Source: Puniceicoccales bacterium
Lineage (GTDB): Bacteria > Verrucomicrobiota > Verrucomicrobiia > Opitutales > JAIRLG01
Reading direction: 5' to 3'
DNA: 13,610 bases
Assembly: GCA_031255915.1 (NCBI GenBank)
Contig: JAIRRP010000010.1
Span: forward strand, 1-13,610
Shown here: positions 1 to 7,002 of the stretch, piece after piece
Layout: every line of letters begins with the position of its first letter
Numbering within the stretch: the first letter of the stretch is position 1
Made by a program: the position numbers and the translations under genes
The notes under the pieces: model-generated
Database searches by the model: none
What the model was told of the DNA's origin: nothing
Seen by the model: only the letters and a program-made list of their open reading frames with translations

Positions 1-55
1 AAAAGCTCTCGTTTTCTACAAGATCCAGGAATATTCTTAAATTTTCGATATGCAT
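1..55 (-). CDS. LysR-family transcriptional regulator, N-terminal fragment (cut by window edge)
   Basis: Only the first 18 codons are visible; the gene continues beyond the left edge. The minus strand from the ATG at 55 reads MHIENLRIFLDLVENESF. This has the pattern that opens LysR-type DNA-binding domains: a hydrophobic first helix followed by a Ser-Phe that precedes the Ala-Ala of the helix-turn-helix. An in-frame TAA two codons upstream of this ATG excludes a longer start. Nothing can be said about its ligand or targets. LysR regulators often control a divergent neighbour, but what lies upstream here is the tRNA pair. The call rests on 18 residues and is tentative. Confidence 0.6.
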   Translation of the reverse strand, partial: MHIENLRIFLDLVENESF

Positions 56-223
56 CCTTTACCCAATCCACCACCTAAGATATTGAAAATGTACCAGATG
101 GAAAGATTTCTTGTCATCACCGGGATCAGTGAGCAGAACCTACACCTCTCACAGAACAAACGAGTCGATGAATAAATCCTTGCCAATTCGCGGCTTGCCA
201 TAAGCATGCCAATGGCATTGGAA
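56..223. other. Intergenic region between the LysR start and tRNA-Lys
   Basis: No reading frame that I can support. A short inverted repeat (ATGCC-AAT-GGCAT, about 206-218) lies just before the tRNA. Two TTGCCA boxes (180-185 and 195-200) lack a well-spaced -10, so I cannot place a promoter. The region should hold the promoter and operator of the LysR gene and the tRNA promoter. Confidence 0.4.
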
Positions 224-299
<76 letters not shown>

Positions 300-357
300 C
301 TACAAGTGTTTTCTCTTTATCATTAAAACAGAATTTTCATCCGCTGTTTTTAGGAGT

Positions 358-432
358 GTCCTCATAGTTCAATGGATAGAACCGCGGTTTCCTAAACCGT
401 TAATCTCAGTTCGAGTCTGAGTGGGGGCACCA
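358..432 (+). tRNA. tRNA-Arg (anticodon CCT)
   Basis: A complete cloverleaf: acceptor GTCCTCA against TGGGGGC (two G-U pairs), D stem GTTC/GAAC, anticodon stem GCGGT/ACCGT around the loop TTCCTAA (anticodon CCT, decoding AGG), and T arm CTCAG-TTCGAGT-CTGAG. Discriminator A and an encoded CCA end at 432. Total 75 nt. It lies 58 bp after tRNA-Lys with no terminator between them, so the two may be co-transcribed. Confidence 0.95.
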
Positions 433-552
433 GATTTCGGTCGGAAGGAGCAATATGCTCTCCCAAGAGGATTTCGGTATAATTTAAAACTTGACAATAG
501 TACATCGAGGACACCGTAAAGAGTGTACATCCTGTATTGGAGATAAGTTTCT
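433..552 (+). promoter_or_regulatory. tRNA-Arg to rpoZ spacer with candidate promoter elements
   Basis: A 5-bp hairpin GAGCA-ATA-TGCTC (448-460) follows tRNA-Arg and may help end or process the tRNA transcript. TATAAT at 478-483 matches the -10 consensus but lacks a recognisable -35. TTGACA at 491-496 matches the -35 consensus but lacks a good -10 at 16-18 bp. A promoter for rpoZ is likely here, but which element is used cannot be decided by eye. Confidence 0.3.
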
Positions 553-774
553 GTGAGAGACGAATATCTGAAGTTAGCCCAAGAGAGAATCAAAGACCCG
601 AGAATTTTGGTGAATTTACTCTCGCAGAGGGTTCGTCAATTTCGCTTTGGCGCTAGGCCATTGATCGAGACATTGGAGCGCCTTGATCCGGAAGATATTG
701 TTCTTCGAGAGATCATTATGGGGAAGCTTTCCTATGAGTTACCCAATGATGAAGAGGATAAAGCCACCACCTGA
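553..774 (+). CDS. rpoZ: DNA-directed RNA polymerase omega subunit
   Basis: A 73-residue protein with the omega core: a short N-terminal helix, then NLLSQRVRQFRFGARPLIE around residues 22-40, corresponding to the family's conserved Arg-Val-Arg-Q-x3-G-x-RP-L segment that contacts the beta-prime subunit. Omega assists beta-prime folding and RNA polymerase assembly in the cytoplasm. The start is GTG at 553, supported by a GGAG Shine-Dalgarno at 539-542, ten bases upstream. The acidic tail after residue 60 is typical. smpB follows 87 bp downstream on the same strand. The size and motif fit the family well. Confidence 0.9.
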   Translation: MRDEYLKLAQERIKDPRILVNLLSQRVRQFRFGARPLIETLERLDPEDIVLREIIMGKLSYELPNDEEDKATT

Positions 775-861
775 TTTATTTTTAGCCAATATTCCTGGCG
801 AACCTTAAATAGGTCTTGGGTTTTCGACTATATTCCCAGTATTTTTTCAGATCGTCATTTC

Positions 862-1305
862 ATGGTGGAAATTTCCAATCATAAAGCTTCTCATCACTAT
901 CTCATCGGAGACACGTTCATCGCAGGAATGGTACTTCAAGGTACAGAAGTAAAATCTATCCGTGCAGGCAAAGTCCAGATCGCCGATGCTTTCGTCATAG
1001 CCGATCGAACGGGAAACATCATGCTCATCAATGCACATATCGAAGGATATGTCTTTGGGCATTCTCAGAACCATGATCCTGATCGTTCGCGTCGGCTTTT
1101 GTTGCACAAGCATGAAATCAAAAAGCTTCGTATGGCTATAGAGATGGAAGGCCAATCCATTATCCCATTGAAATTATACTTCGAAAAGAGCTGGGCTAAA
1201 CTCATTATTGCCATTTGCCAGGGTAAAAAATTACACGATAAGCGCGAATCCCTAAAGGAGAAAACCGTCCTGCGGGAAACCGAACGTTTTCTCAAAAGGC
1301 GATAA
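862..1305 (+). CDS. smpB: SsrA-binding protein SmpB (trans-translation factor)
   Basis: SmpB binds tmRNA (SsrA), delivers it to stalled ribosomes and mimics the anticodon arm, so that broken messages are released and their products tagged. The 147-residue protein shows the family signatures: NHKASHHY near residue 6, LQGTEVKSIRAGK (25-37) in the beta-barrel, HDPDRSRRLLLHKHEI (71-86), and GKKLHDKRE (121-129), which begins the basic C-terminal tail that enters the decoding centre. The length is normal. No Shine-Dalgarno is visible before the ATG at 862, and no alternative in-frame start is apparent, so initiation may depend on an unstructured leader. tmRNA itself is not in this window. Confidence 0.95.
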   Translation: MVEISNHKASHHYLIGDTFIAGMVLQGTEVKSIRAGKVQIADAFVIADRTGNIMLINAHIEGYVFGHSQNHDPDRSRRLLLHKHEIKKLRMAIEMEGQSIIPLKLYFEKSWAKLIIAICQGKKLHDKRESLKEKTVLRETERFLKRR

Positions 1306-1439
1306 ATTGTACCCCATTACAACGTATTACTCTGGAACCCATATACCGACTGAAGAACGCTCTATTCTTCGCTTTATGGGCCATTGGAAAGACGTATTTT
1401 AATTAATTTTTACTTTTTTAATTTTCTACAAAAATTTTC
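1306..1439. other. smpB-rpsT spacer with a small hairpin and an AT-rich tract
   Basis: No gene. A hairpin GAAGAA-cgctcta-TTCTTC (1352-1370) has no following T run, so it is a weak terminator candidate for smpB at best. From about 1396 to 1439 the DNA is almost pure A/T and sits just upstream of the rpsT -35 box, where a UP element would lie. Confidence 0.35.
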
Positions 1440-1467
1440 TTGACTCGCAGCAGGTGGCATCTATTCA
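1440..1467 (+). promoter_or_regulatory. Candidate rpsT promoter
   Basis: A -35 box TTGACT (1440-1445, five of six consensus) is followed 16 bp later by TATTCA (1462-1467), with CATAAA just downstream as an alternative -10. The preceding 40 bp are nearly all A/T, resembling an alpha-CTD UP element, as expected for a highly expressed ribosomal protein gene. The -10 match is modest. Confidence 0.5.
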
Positions 1468-1490
1468 TAAATTCCAGCTTGAGATAAACG

Positions 1491-1739
1491 ATGGCAAATA
1501 AGAAGGCATCTATTAAGAGTATTCGGCAGTCTGCAGTTCATGCAGAACGTAATAGTCGTATCCGGAGCAGGCTTAAGACATTCGCAAAGAAAGTTGCGGC
1601 TGCTAAGGGAGATGTTGATTCTGTGCGCCAAGCGGCTATCCGGTACGTTTCCGTTCTTGACAAGGCGGTGAAGGCAGGCGTTATTCATGCCAACAGATCG
1701 GTGCATTGTAAATCTCTTATGGCCAAATACATTTTTTGA
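1491..1739 (+). CDS. rpsT: 30S ribosomal protein S20
   Basis: An 82-residue, strongly basic helical protein. It opens with ANKKASIKSIRQS, the conserved S20 start, and has the Arg/Lys-rich RNRS-type helix (NSRIRSRLKTFAKKV, about 20-34) and the closing helix VIHANRSVHCKSLMAKYI. S20 binds 16S rRNA early in small-subunit assembly. It is a few residues shorter than the usual 86-90 at the C-terminus. The ATG at 1491 is preceded by GAGATAA at a usable distance. The gene stands alone between a candidate strong promoter and a strong terminator, a common arrangement for rpsT. Confidence 0.95.
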   Translation: MANKKASIKSIRQSAVHAERNSRIRSRLKTFAKKVAAAKGDVDSVRQAAIRYVSVLDKAVKAGVIHANRSVHCKSLMAKYIF

Positions 1740-1745
1740 AGAATT

Positions 1746-1776
1746 TTTAGGAGATTGCCTTTGTGTGTCTCCTAAA
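1746..1776. terminator. Short hairpin after rpsT
   Basis: A perfect 9-bp inverted repeat TTTAGGAGA / TCTCCTAAA with a 13-nt loop, starting seven bases after the rpsT stop. There is no T tract after it, so it is more likely an mRNA-end stabilising hairpin than the main terminator, which follows at 1799. Confidence 0.4.
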
Positions 1777-1798
1777 TATACCATCCATATCCCATCCA

Positions 1799-1834
1799 AC
1801 CCCTAGTACCCCGTACTGGGGGTATTTTGTTTTT
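1799..1834 (+). terminator. Intrinsic terminator of rpsT
   Basis: An 11-bp stem ACCCCTAGTAC / GTACTGGGGGT (one T-G pair) with a 3-nt CCC loop is followed directly by ATTTTGTTTTT. The strong stem plus U-rich tail is a textbook Rho-independent terminator for plus-strand transcription. Confidence 0.85.
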
Positions 1835-1955
1835 ATAAGGTCCGTGTTCTTAATCGGAAAAGATTTATCTTCCCGCATTGAAGACGGAAATCGATAACAT
1901 GTGGAGGGCGTGATTTCTTAACCCGCATGAGCCAACCGTCTCCATTCGACGGGCG
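1835..1955. other. Spacer between the rpsT terminator and repeat copy A
   Basis: No gene seen. The last 20 bases (1936-1955, CCGTC...GACGG, a 5-bp inverted repeat) resemble the outer flank of the second repeat copy (11494-11515), so the mobile repeat may extend beyond its obvious ends on this side. Confidence 0.35.
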
Positions 1956-2065
1956 GGTTTGCCGCCTTTGAGCCCTAAAGGGCTCTGGCCCGCTGCGCGG
2001 GCCGCGGTAAGAAAAAATGAAAGCTCCCGCTTTGCATTTTTTCCTTACCGCAAAGGCGGCAAACC
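1956..2065 (+). repeat. Cloverleaf palindromic repeat, copy A (110 bp)
   Basis: Bounded by a perfect 15-bp inverted repeat GGTTTGCCGCCTTTG (1956-1970) / 2051-2065. Inside are three hairpins: AGCCC-TAAA-GGGCT (1971-1984), GGCCCGC-TGC-GCGGGCC (1987-2003), and a long arm 2005-2050 of about 20 pairs with two single-base bulges. The long arm has an A6 tract on one side, a T6 tract on the other, and AAAGC-TCCC-GCTTT at its tip. The whole can fold into a closed four-way junction. A second copy in reverse orientation lies at 11386-11493. The short reading frame that crosses it is a by-product of the palindrome. It fits between the convergent ends of rpsT and gspE. Confidence 0.9.
2018..2043. terminator. 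Bidirectional terminator-like arm in repeat copy A
   Basis: The tip of the long arm is a GC-containing stem (AAAGC/GCTTT, loop TCCC) followed by TGCATTTTTTCC on plus. On minus it is followed by CATTTTTTCTTACC. Either strand therefore transcribes as a hairpin followed by a U6 run. Its position between the convergent rpsT and gspE ends suits a two-way terminator. No termination data are available. Confidence 0.5.
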
Positions 2066-2117
2066 GAATCCTCCCGAGCTAGAATAGTTGCGCTCCTCAG
2101 AGAAGGGATATCGCAAA

Positions 2118-2136
2118 GCACTCTGAAATAGAGCGC
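2118..2136 (-). terminator. Hairpin just after gspE
   Basis: On the minus strand, four bases after the gspE stop, GCGCTCT-ATTTC-AGAGTGC forms a 7-bp stem with one G-T pair, followed by only TTT. It is a weak intrinsic terminator or mRNA-end hairpin for the T2SS operon; the repeat copy A further downstream is a better terminator. Confidence 0.4.
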
Positions 2137-2140
2137 CCTG

Positions 2141-3796
2141 TCACACTTCCGCATCGCTTGCAAGACGCATGATCACAGACAATGAAGTACGTCCTTGTTT
2201 TACTTGATTCCAGGCCGATTGCTGCAAAGTCAGCATCCCTTCCTGCACGGCACTCCCGCGAATCTCGCTAGCCGGTTGATTATGAACGATGGCATCATGG
2301 ATACTATCGCTCATCTTTAAAATTTCATAAACCCCGATACGGCCACAATATCCCAATTGCCGGCACTGCTCACATCCGACGGGCTCCATGACCTGCTGAT
2401 AATATTCCGATTCCGATGCATCAATTCCCAATACCGTGAGGTATTTCTCGATCTCACCACGTGAGGATTTTGTCGGTTTAGCACAATGCGGACATAGTCT
2501 GCGCATTAAACGCTGTGCGATGACGACCTCGAGAGACGAGGCCAAAAGAAATGGCTCTAATCCCATATCGAGTAAGCGCGTTACTGCACCGGCTGCATCG
2601 TTTGTATGAAGTGTACTTAAAACCAAATGACCCGTAATGGAAGCGCGAATGGCGATATCGGCTGTTTCCTGATCGCGAATTTCCCCAATCATGATCACAT
2701 CCGGATCTTGCCGCAAAATCGACCTTAAAGCGCTGGCAAAAGTCATACCAATATCGGACTGGACTTGCACTTGATTGACTCCGACAACTTCATATTCGAC
2801 GGGATCCTCAACGGTAATGATACGTAGCTCCGGTGAGCGAATCTTACGCACACAAGCTCCCAACGTCGTCGATTTTCCAGAACCGGTAGGTCCCGTTACC
2901 AAGATAATGCCATGGGGCTTTTTGATGGCGAACTCGATGCGCTGATACTCTTTGGGGCTTAAATAAAGGTCTTCCAAAGTTATGGGAGCACTCCCCTGAT
3001 CTAAAAGTCGCAAACTAATACTCTCCCCATAGACCACCGGCAACGTCGATACGCGGATATCAACGGACTCGCTTCCCAGCTGAAAAGTAATACGCCCATC
3101 CTGCGGTCGTCGTTTTTCGGATATATTCAACCGCGCCATAATTTTCAGACGAGAGATGATCGCCGCCTGATAAAAATGAAGATTCTGAGGAAGTTTTACC
3201 GGCACCAGGACGCCATCAATACGATAACGGATCTGTAATAACTTTTTCTGCGGCTCAAAATGGATATCCGTTGCCCTATCCTGCAATGCCTGACGGATGA
3301 CCTCATTGACAAACTTAATGATAACCGCATCCTCATCTTCCTCGATGGTCTCTTCTGAAGATTTTATATCTTCGTTTCCCGCCAAGAAGCTCTCGGCCCC
3401 TAGGCCAAATTTTTCCTGAGCTACACGGCGAATTTCTTCAGGGTTACCGAGGAAACAGCGAGGAATAAAGCCACAGGTTACACGAATCCAGGAAAGCATG
3501 GCCTTATCCAGCGGCCATCCAGAAATAATATCAAAAGCAGCTTCAGAGCTCTTGATGGGCAGGCACAGATATTCGTGAATGATAGGAAGAGGAAGGCAAT
3601 CCTCGATTTTATCGCAAAGTTCAAATGTTTCACGCAACTCAAGTTGCGACATCTCAGAGAGCCAACGGCTTGCCTCCTCGAGACCGACATCGAGCTGCTT
3701 AGCTAAAATCTGGAGACGTTTTTCCAACGGAGCTCCTAAAATTTCCTCCTTTGCCTCTTCTCCAAATTCAGCAATACGCTGCATCCAATCACTCAT
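2141..3796 (-). CDS. gspE: Type II secretion / type IV pilus assembly ATPase (GspE/PilB family)
   Basis: The cytoplasmic hexameric ATPase that powers pseudopilus assembly. With the ATG at 3796 the protein is 551 residues, normal for the family. Visible in order: an N-terminal helical domain (1-140), the N2E-type domain with TDIHFEP (about 177-183) and RIDGVL, Walker A GPTGSGKST (302-310), the Asp box VEDPVEY (329-335), Walker B DPDVIMIGEIRD (364-375), the His box LVLSTLHTND (391-400), and two CxxC pairs (435/438 and 475/478) forming the zinc-binding C-terminal element. The start is chosen because GAGGGGAAGG precedes this ATG; a TTG 33 bases upstream is in frame but has no such site. It is last in the operon, 56 bp after the GspC/PilP-like gene. 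GspE and PilB are hard to separate by sequence, but the GspD/K/L/M context favours GspE. Confidence 0.93.
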   Translation of the reverse strand: MSDWMQRIAEFGEEAKEEILGAPLEKRLQILAKQLDVGLEEASRWLSEMSQLELRETFELCDKIEDCLPLPIIHEYLCLPIKSSEAAFDIISGWPLDKAMLSWIRVTCGFIPRCFLGNPEEIRRVAQEKFGLGAESFLAGNEDIKSSEETIEEDEDAVIIKFVNEVIRQALQDRATDIHFEPQKKLLQIRYRIDGVLVPVKLPQNLHFYQAAIISRLKIMARLNISEKRRPQDGRITFQLGSESVDIRVSTLPVVYGESISLRLLDQGSAPITLEDLYLSPKEYQRIEFAIKKPHGIILVTGPTGSGKSTTLGACVRKIRSPELRIITVEDPVEYEVVGVNQVQVQSDIGMTFASALRSILRQDPDVIMIGEIRDQETADIAIRASITGHLVLSTLHTNDAAGAVTRLLDMGLEPFLLASSLEVVIAQRLMRRLCPHCAKPTKSSRGEIEKYLTVLGIDASESEYYQQVMEPVGCEQCRQLGYCGRIGVYEILKMSDSIHDAIVHNQPASEIRGSAVQEGMLTLQQSAWNQVKQGRTSLSVIMRLASDAEV

Positions 3797-3852
3797 ATCC
3801 TTCCCCTCAGACGCTTTATTCGTTAACAAAAGTCGTTGAAAATTTCTCTCTC

Positions 3853-4407
3853 TTAATCAAAAGACCAATCATCCATTTCCGAATTTTCCATTCTCTCCGG
3901 ATACCCATTTCTATTTATTCCATCGTCATAATTGGATGAGTTATAGTCATAAGAATAAGGATTGAAGCTCGGTTCGAAATTTGAACTGAAATCCGGCTGA
4001 TTTTTGCCTTCTGATTGCAAGAAGAGAATCTCTTCTTCCTGCCGAGCATTTATCACTGTCACGCAATTCCTATCCGAATCATACGATGCAACAAAAATCT
4101 TCGCTGAGGGATCTCGTGCTCTCACTAGAAAAGCCTGACGAGCAGTTTTATCAAATAATACACAGATCAAGCTTTCATTTTGCTCACCTTGGTTTTCCAA
4201 TATCACTCCGCGAAATTCGATACTATTTCGAAGTAGTGGCTGAGGAATAACCACTTGTCTTTGCTGAATCTTCGGCTTTGTCCCGAAGGGAGAACGCTCT
4301 GAAAGCGACCCTAACTTATCTCCCACACAGTCGTGGGGAAAACAAAGCTGGGATGCGCAGTAGGCGCATCCATATAATATATGTCGGAGAAAACATTTCA
4401 TAAACAT
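3853..4407 (-). CDS. Putative GspC/PilP-like periplasmic connector of the T2SS
   Basis: Not recognised with certainty. The 184-residue protein has a short hydrophobic N-terminus (about 4-22) that could be a membrane anchor or signal sequence. A linker follows, then a compact beta-rich segment (about 60-131) with the rhythm EFRGVILENQ...SLICVLFD...AFLVRARDPS...VTVINARQEEEILFL. That rhythm resembles the homology-region domain of GspC and the PilP domain, which bind the N0 domain of the secretin. The tail (132-184) is acidic and rich in Asn, Tyr and Ser, probably disordered. It starts nine bases after the gspD stop and precedes gspE by 56 bp. There is no clear Shine-Dalgarno, and a start two codons later is equally possible. 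The functional call is inference from fold pattern and position; a lipoprotein-like pilotin is an alternative. Confidence 0.55.
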   Translation of the reverse strand: MFMKCFLRHILYGCAYCASQLCFPHDCVGDKLGSLSERSPFGTKPKIQQRQVVIPQPLLRNSIEFRGVILENQGEQNESLICVLFDKTARQAFLVRARDPSAKIFVASYDSDRNCVTVINARQEEEILFLQSEGKNQPDFSSNFEPSFNPYSYDYNSSNYDDGINRNGYPERMENSEMDDWSFD

Positions 4408-4416
4408 CTACTATGT

Positions 4417-7002
4417 TTAATGATTAGAAAGCTTCCGACGCAAGTTTATTTTCTTTTCAGAAGAATCTTGCTGAGGAAACTCCAAGCTTTTTCTCCGCGA
4501 TAAGCCCGCTGGTGGCGTACTTTCTTTCCGTGGTAAATTTGCCGATGATGTACTTCTTCTCTGAAATACTCTCGCCGACGGCGCACTCTTTTTTAAATCC
4601 TGCCCAGAAAAATCTGAGCTTCTTAGCGGGGATGGATTTGCTGCCGGTGCATTTTTTTTCTGTAATAATTTCGCTGATGGCGTACTTTTTTTCTTGAAAA
4701 ACTCTGTTGGCGGCTCATCAAAACTATTTACGGGTTCAATGGTCGTCGAAGGAAATGGAGAACCCTCTGGGAAAGTCCCCTGCTCCTCATAGTGCTTCAA
4801 ATCATCATAAACTCCCGCTGTCTTGGCACGCTTTTCGAGATAAACCTGCTCATCCAACGGCTGCGCGATGATTGTCGGTTTGATGAAGATGATCAACTCT
4901 GTCGTTTCACTCGCTCGCGACCTACTAGTAAATAAAGCATCACCTACGAGAGGTAAATCACCCAATAACCAAAGTTTTCCTTTCTTGAAATCGTTCACTC
5001 TCTCCTGCAGACCCGCCATGACGACTACTTCTTGATTGGCGACACTGACGAAAGAATTCGCCTGACGTTTGGATATAATCGGTTGTTGATTATTATCAAT
5101 TGTAACACTCCCTTTCTTCTGCTCAACCACCTGATCAATCTCCATCTGGATAATGCCGTTACTGCCGATGAAAGGTTTCACTTTTAATTTCAAACCGATA
5201 TTTTTATAGGTAACTTCGCTTCTCCTATTCGCCGTATTGATCTGTTCTGTAGCTGAAGAAACAATAATTGGCTGTGATTCACCGACCTCAATACTAGCTT
5301 CGCGATTATGGGTCGTCACAATTGTCGGGGCCGACATAATCTTTATATTTTCGTCCTCACGAGCTTTATTGAAGACTGCTGACAAAGCAAAACGATGTTT
5401 TGAGTCACCACCAATAATGGCCAATGGGTGCAAACCCCCCATTTTCTCAGTATAAGGTAGAAAGCGCACATTATGGCTTCCGGCGGTTGTCCCTATGGTA
5501 GGTGTTATGATAGGTATTTTACGACCCTCCTTATCAGTGCCATCATTACGACCGGTATCAATGGCATTACCATTATCACGACTGATACCAAAGGATTCTA
5601 AACCGGAAACTTGACCTTTTTTCAATGTCACCTGGGCGATGACCACTTCGATACGCACCTGATCGAGGACAATGTCCAATTTCGAAATGATGGAGCGAAT
5701 CTGGGAAATGTCCGTCTGCGTTCCGTAGGCCAATATCGAGTTACTGCGCTCATCGGCCTCGATGGATAACGCCTTCGAGAATTGGATAGCCTGTGTGCCA
5801 TCACCCGAAGAAGAACTTCCTTCACCCGCATCGGAAGATTCCGAAGTGGATTCTTTGCTGCTCGGTATGGGTAGTGGCGATATACTCCTGGAAACTTGAG
5901 ACAAACGCTGCTGTGCTAAACGGTATGTGTTAGCGCGCTCCTCCTGATGACGCTGATTTTCAACTACCTTCCTGATGACGTCAGCCAAATCCTTCGCCGC
6001 TCCATGACGGATCCGGAAAACTTCCGTGCGAATAAGAGGATCACGATCCACATCCAAATTCTCAACAATATTGCGTACAAACGCCAAATTCTCCGCCGGA
6101 ACCATGATCACCAACTGATTACTCCGGTCATCGGCTTCAAAAGAAGCGGTTCCATAGAGGTACTTTTTCAGACCTCCATTTTGCAATGAATTCAAGCGCT
6201 CCTTGAGAGCAGAAGCTTGAGTATTTCTCACATTATAAAAGAAAATTTCTTCCCGAATCGTCAATGGACGATCTACGCGTTCCAGCATATCTTCTATGCG
6301 TTGAAGATTCGATTGGCAATCTGTAATCAAAAGACTGTTCGACGATTCGAATGCAATAACGGAGGAAAGCGATGGTGTCAAAAGAGGCATGATCAGCTTC
6401 TGAAATGCTGGTGCATTCAAATACTTCAATGTAAAGAACTTGGAACACACCGCTTGGCTGGGTAATTCCGCTACGAGAGATGCATCCCTAAGCTCTGGAG
6501 CCTGACTAAGCGCTTGCTTAGAGCTAACAGCCTTAAGAAATTTCCCTCCCAAGGGAATGATTTCTACTCCGTTAAGATCGAGCAAACTTCTCAATGCCAA
6601 AATTGCCTCTTCTTTTGTTACAGGTTTTTGAATATTGATACTGAGCTTTAGCGCCGGAAGCTTATGGTCGCGAAGGATGGTTTTCTCCGTCAGCTGCTCC
6701 AAAACACTTAATATCTGAGGCAAAGCTTCTTCCACGAGAATCAATTTCTCGATATGCTGGACACCTGCCCCCTGCCTTACCGGAACAGCGGAGGCATGAT
6801 TATTAAACATTCCTGGGCCATTTTGTCCACCCAGTCCTCCTATTCCAGGAGCCTGATAAATGGCGCTTTGACCACCAGTATTCATATTATTTCCATCTTC
6901 GCCATCTAGTTCATCTTCGTCATCCAATGCGCCAAATAAACTGACTGCAGAAAAAGATGCTAAAGAGAGCATGAAACATCTCCGCAGAAGAAACTTATTC
7001 AT
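4417..7002 (-). CDS. gspD: Type II secretion system secretin GspD
   Basis: An 861-residue secretin, the outer-membrane channel of the T2SS. A basic-hydrophobic signal peptide (1-25) is followed by an acidic Asp/Glu segment and a Gly/Asn linker (26-80). Then come N0 (about 83-165), N1 (185-248), N2 (252-320), and N3 (325-445, with a Ser-rich insertion at 370-405). The C-terminal secretin domain (about 450-712) includes the VxAPT-type motif IKIMSAPTIVT (553-563), VVVMAGLQ (659-666) and the closing LPLVGDALF...ETTELIIFIKPTI. N-domain order and length fit GspD better than PilQ. Residues 713-861 are an unusual basic tail with 11-residue repeats. Its ATG overlaps the upstream gspM-like stop by eight bases. 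A second ATG at 6972 has a GGAG before it but would remove the positively charged start of the signal peptide, so 7002 is preferred. Confidence 0.95.
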   Translation of the reverse strand: MNKFLLRRCFMLSLASFSAVSLFGALDDEDELDGEDGNNMNTGGQSAIYQAPGIGGLGGQNGPGMFNNHASAVPVRQGAGVQHIEKLILVEEALPQILSVLEQLTEKTILRDHKLPALKLSINIQKPVTKEEAILALRSLLDLNGVEIIPLGGKFLKAVSSKQALSQAPELRDASLVAELPSQAVCSKFFTLKYLNAPAFQKLIMPLLTPSLSSVIAFESSNSLLITDCQSNLQRIEDMLERVDRPLTIREEIFFYNVRNTQASALKERLNSLQNGGLKKYLYGTASFEADDRSNQLVIMVPAENLAFVRNIVENLDVDRDPLIRTEVFRIRHGAAKDLADVIRKVVENQRHQEERANTYRLAQQRLSQVSRSISPLPIPSSKESTSESSDAGEGSSSSGDGTQAIQFSKALSIEADERSNSILAYGTQTDISQIRSIISKLDIVLDQVRIEVVIAQVTLKKGQVSGLESFGISRDNGNAIDTGRNDGTDKEGRKIPIITPTIGTTAGSHNVRFLPYTEKMGGLHPLAIIGGDSKHRFALSAVFNKAREDENIKIMSAPTIVTTHNREASIEVGESQPIIVSSATEQINTANRRSEVTYKNIGLKLKVKPFIGSNGIIQMEIDQVVEQKKGSVTIDNNQQPIISKRQANSFVSVANQEVVVMAGLQERVNDFKKGKLWLLGDLPLVGDALFTSRSRASETTELIIFIKPTIIAQPLDEQVYLEKRAKTAGVYDDLKHYEEQGTFPEGSPFPSTTIEPVNSFDEPPTEFFKKKSTPSAKLLQKKNAPAANPSPLRSSDFSGQDLKKSAPSARVFQRRSTSSANLPRKESTPPAGLSRRKSLEFPQQDSSEKKINLRRKLSNH
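4462..4692 (-). repeat. Seven 11-residue (33-bp) units encoding the GspD C-terminal tail
   Basis: Residues 771-847 of GspD divide into seven 11-residue blocks with no gaps: KKSTPSAKLLQ, KKNAPAANPSP, LRSSDFSGQDL, KKSAPSARVFQ, RRSTSSANLPR, KESTPPAGLSR, RKSLEFPQQDS. Most start with two basic residues and carry Ser/Thr-Pro-x-Ala. The DNA shows matching 33-bp units, so the tail grew by tandem duplication and then diverged. Confidence 0.8.

Noticed and set aside
369..593. Minus-strand frame over tRNA-Arg and the rpoZ start
   Set aside because: It overlaps a well-formed tRNA and a recognised gene and has no family signature.
847..1155. 102-codon minus-strand frame inside smpB
   Set aside because: Antisense shadow of smpB, which has clear family motifs.
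1956..2065. Reading the cloverleaf repeat as a tRNA or tmRNA gene
   Set aside because: Arm sizes, the lack of T-loop and anticodon-loop sequences, and a 15-bp closing stem do not fit a tRNA; the tmRNA tag frame and its tRNA-Ala-like ends are absent.
1975..2163. Minus-strand open frame across repeat copy A and the gspE end
   Set aside because: It overlaps the gspE 3' end and the hairpin repeat. A similar peptide appears from copy B only because the DNA repeat is shared.
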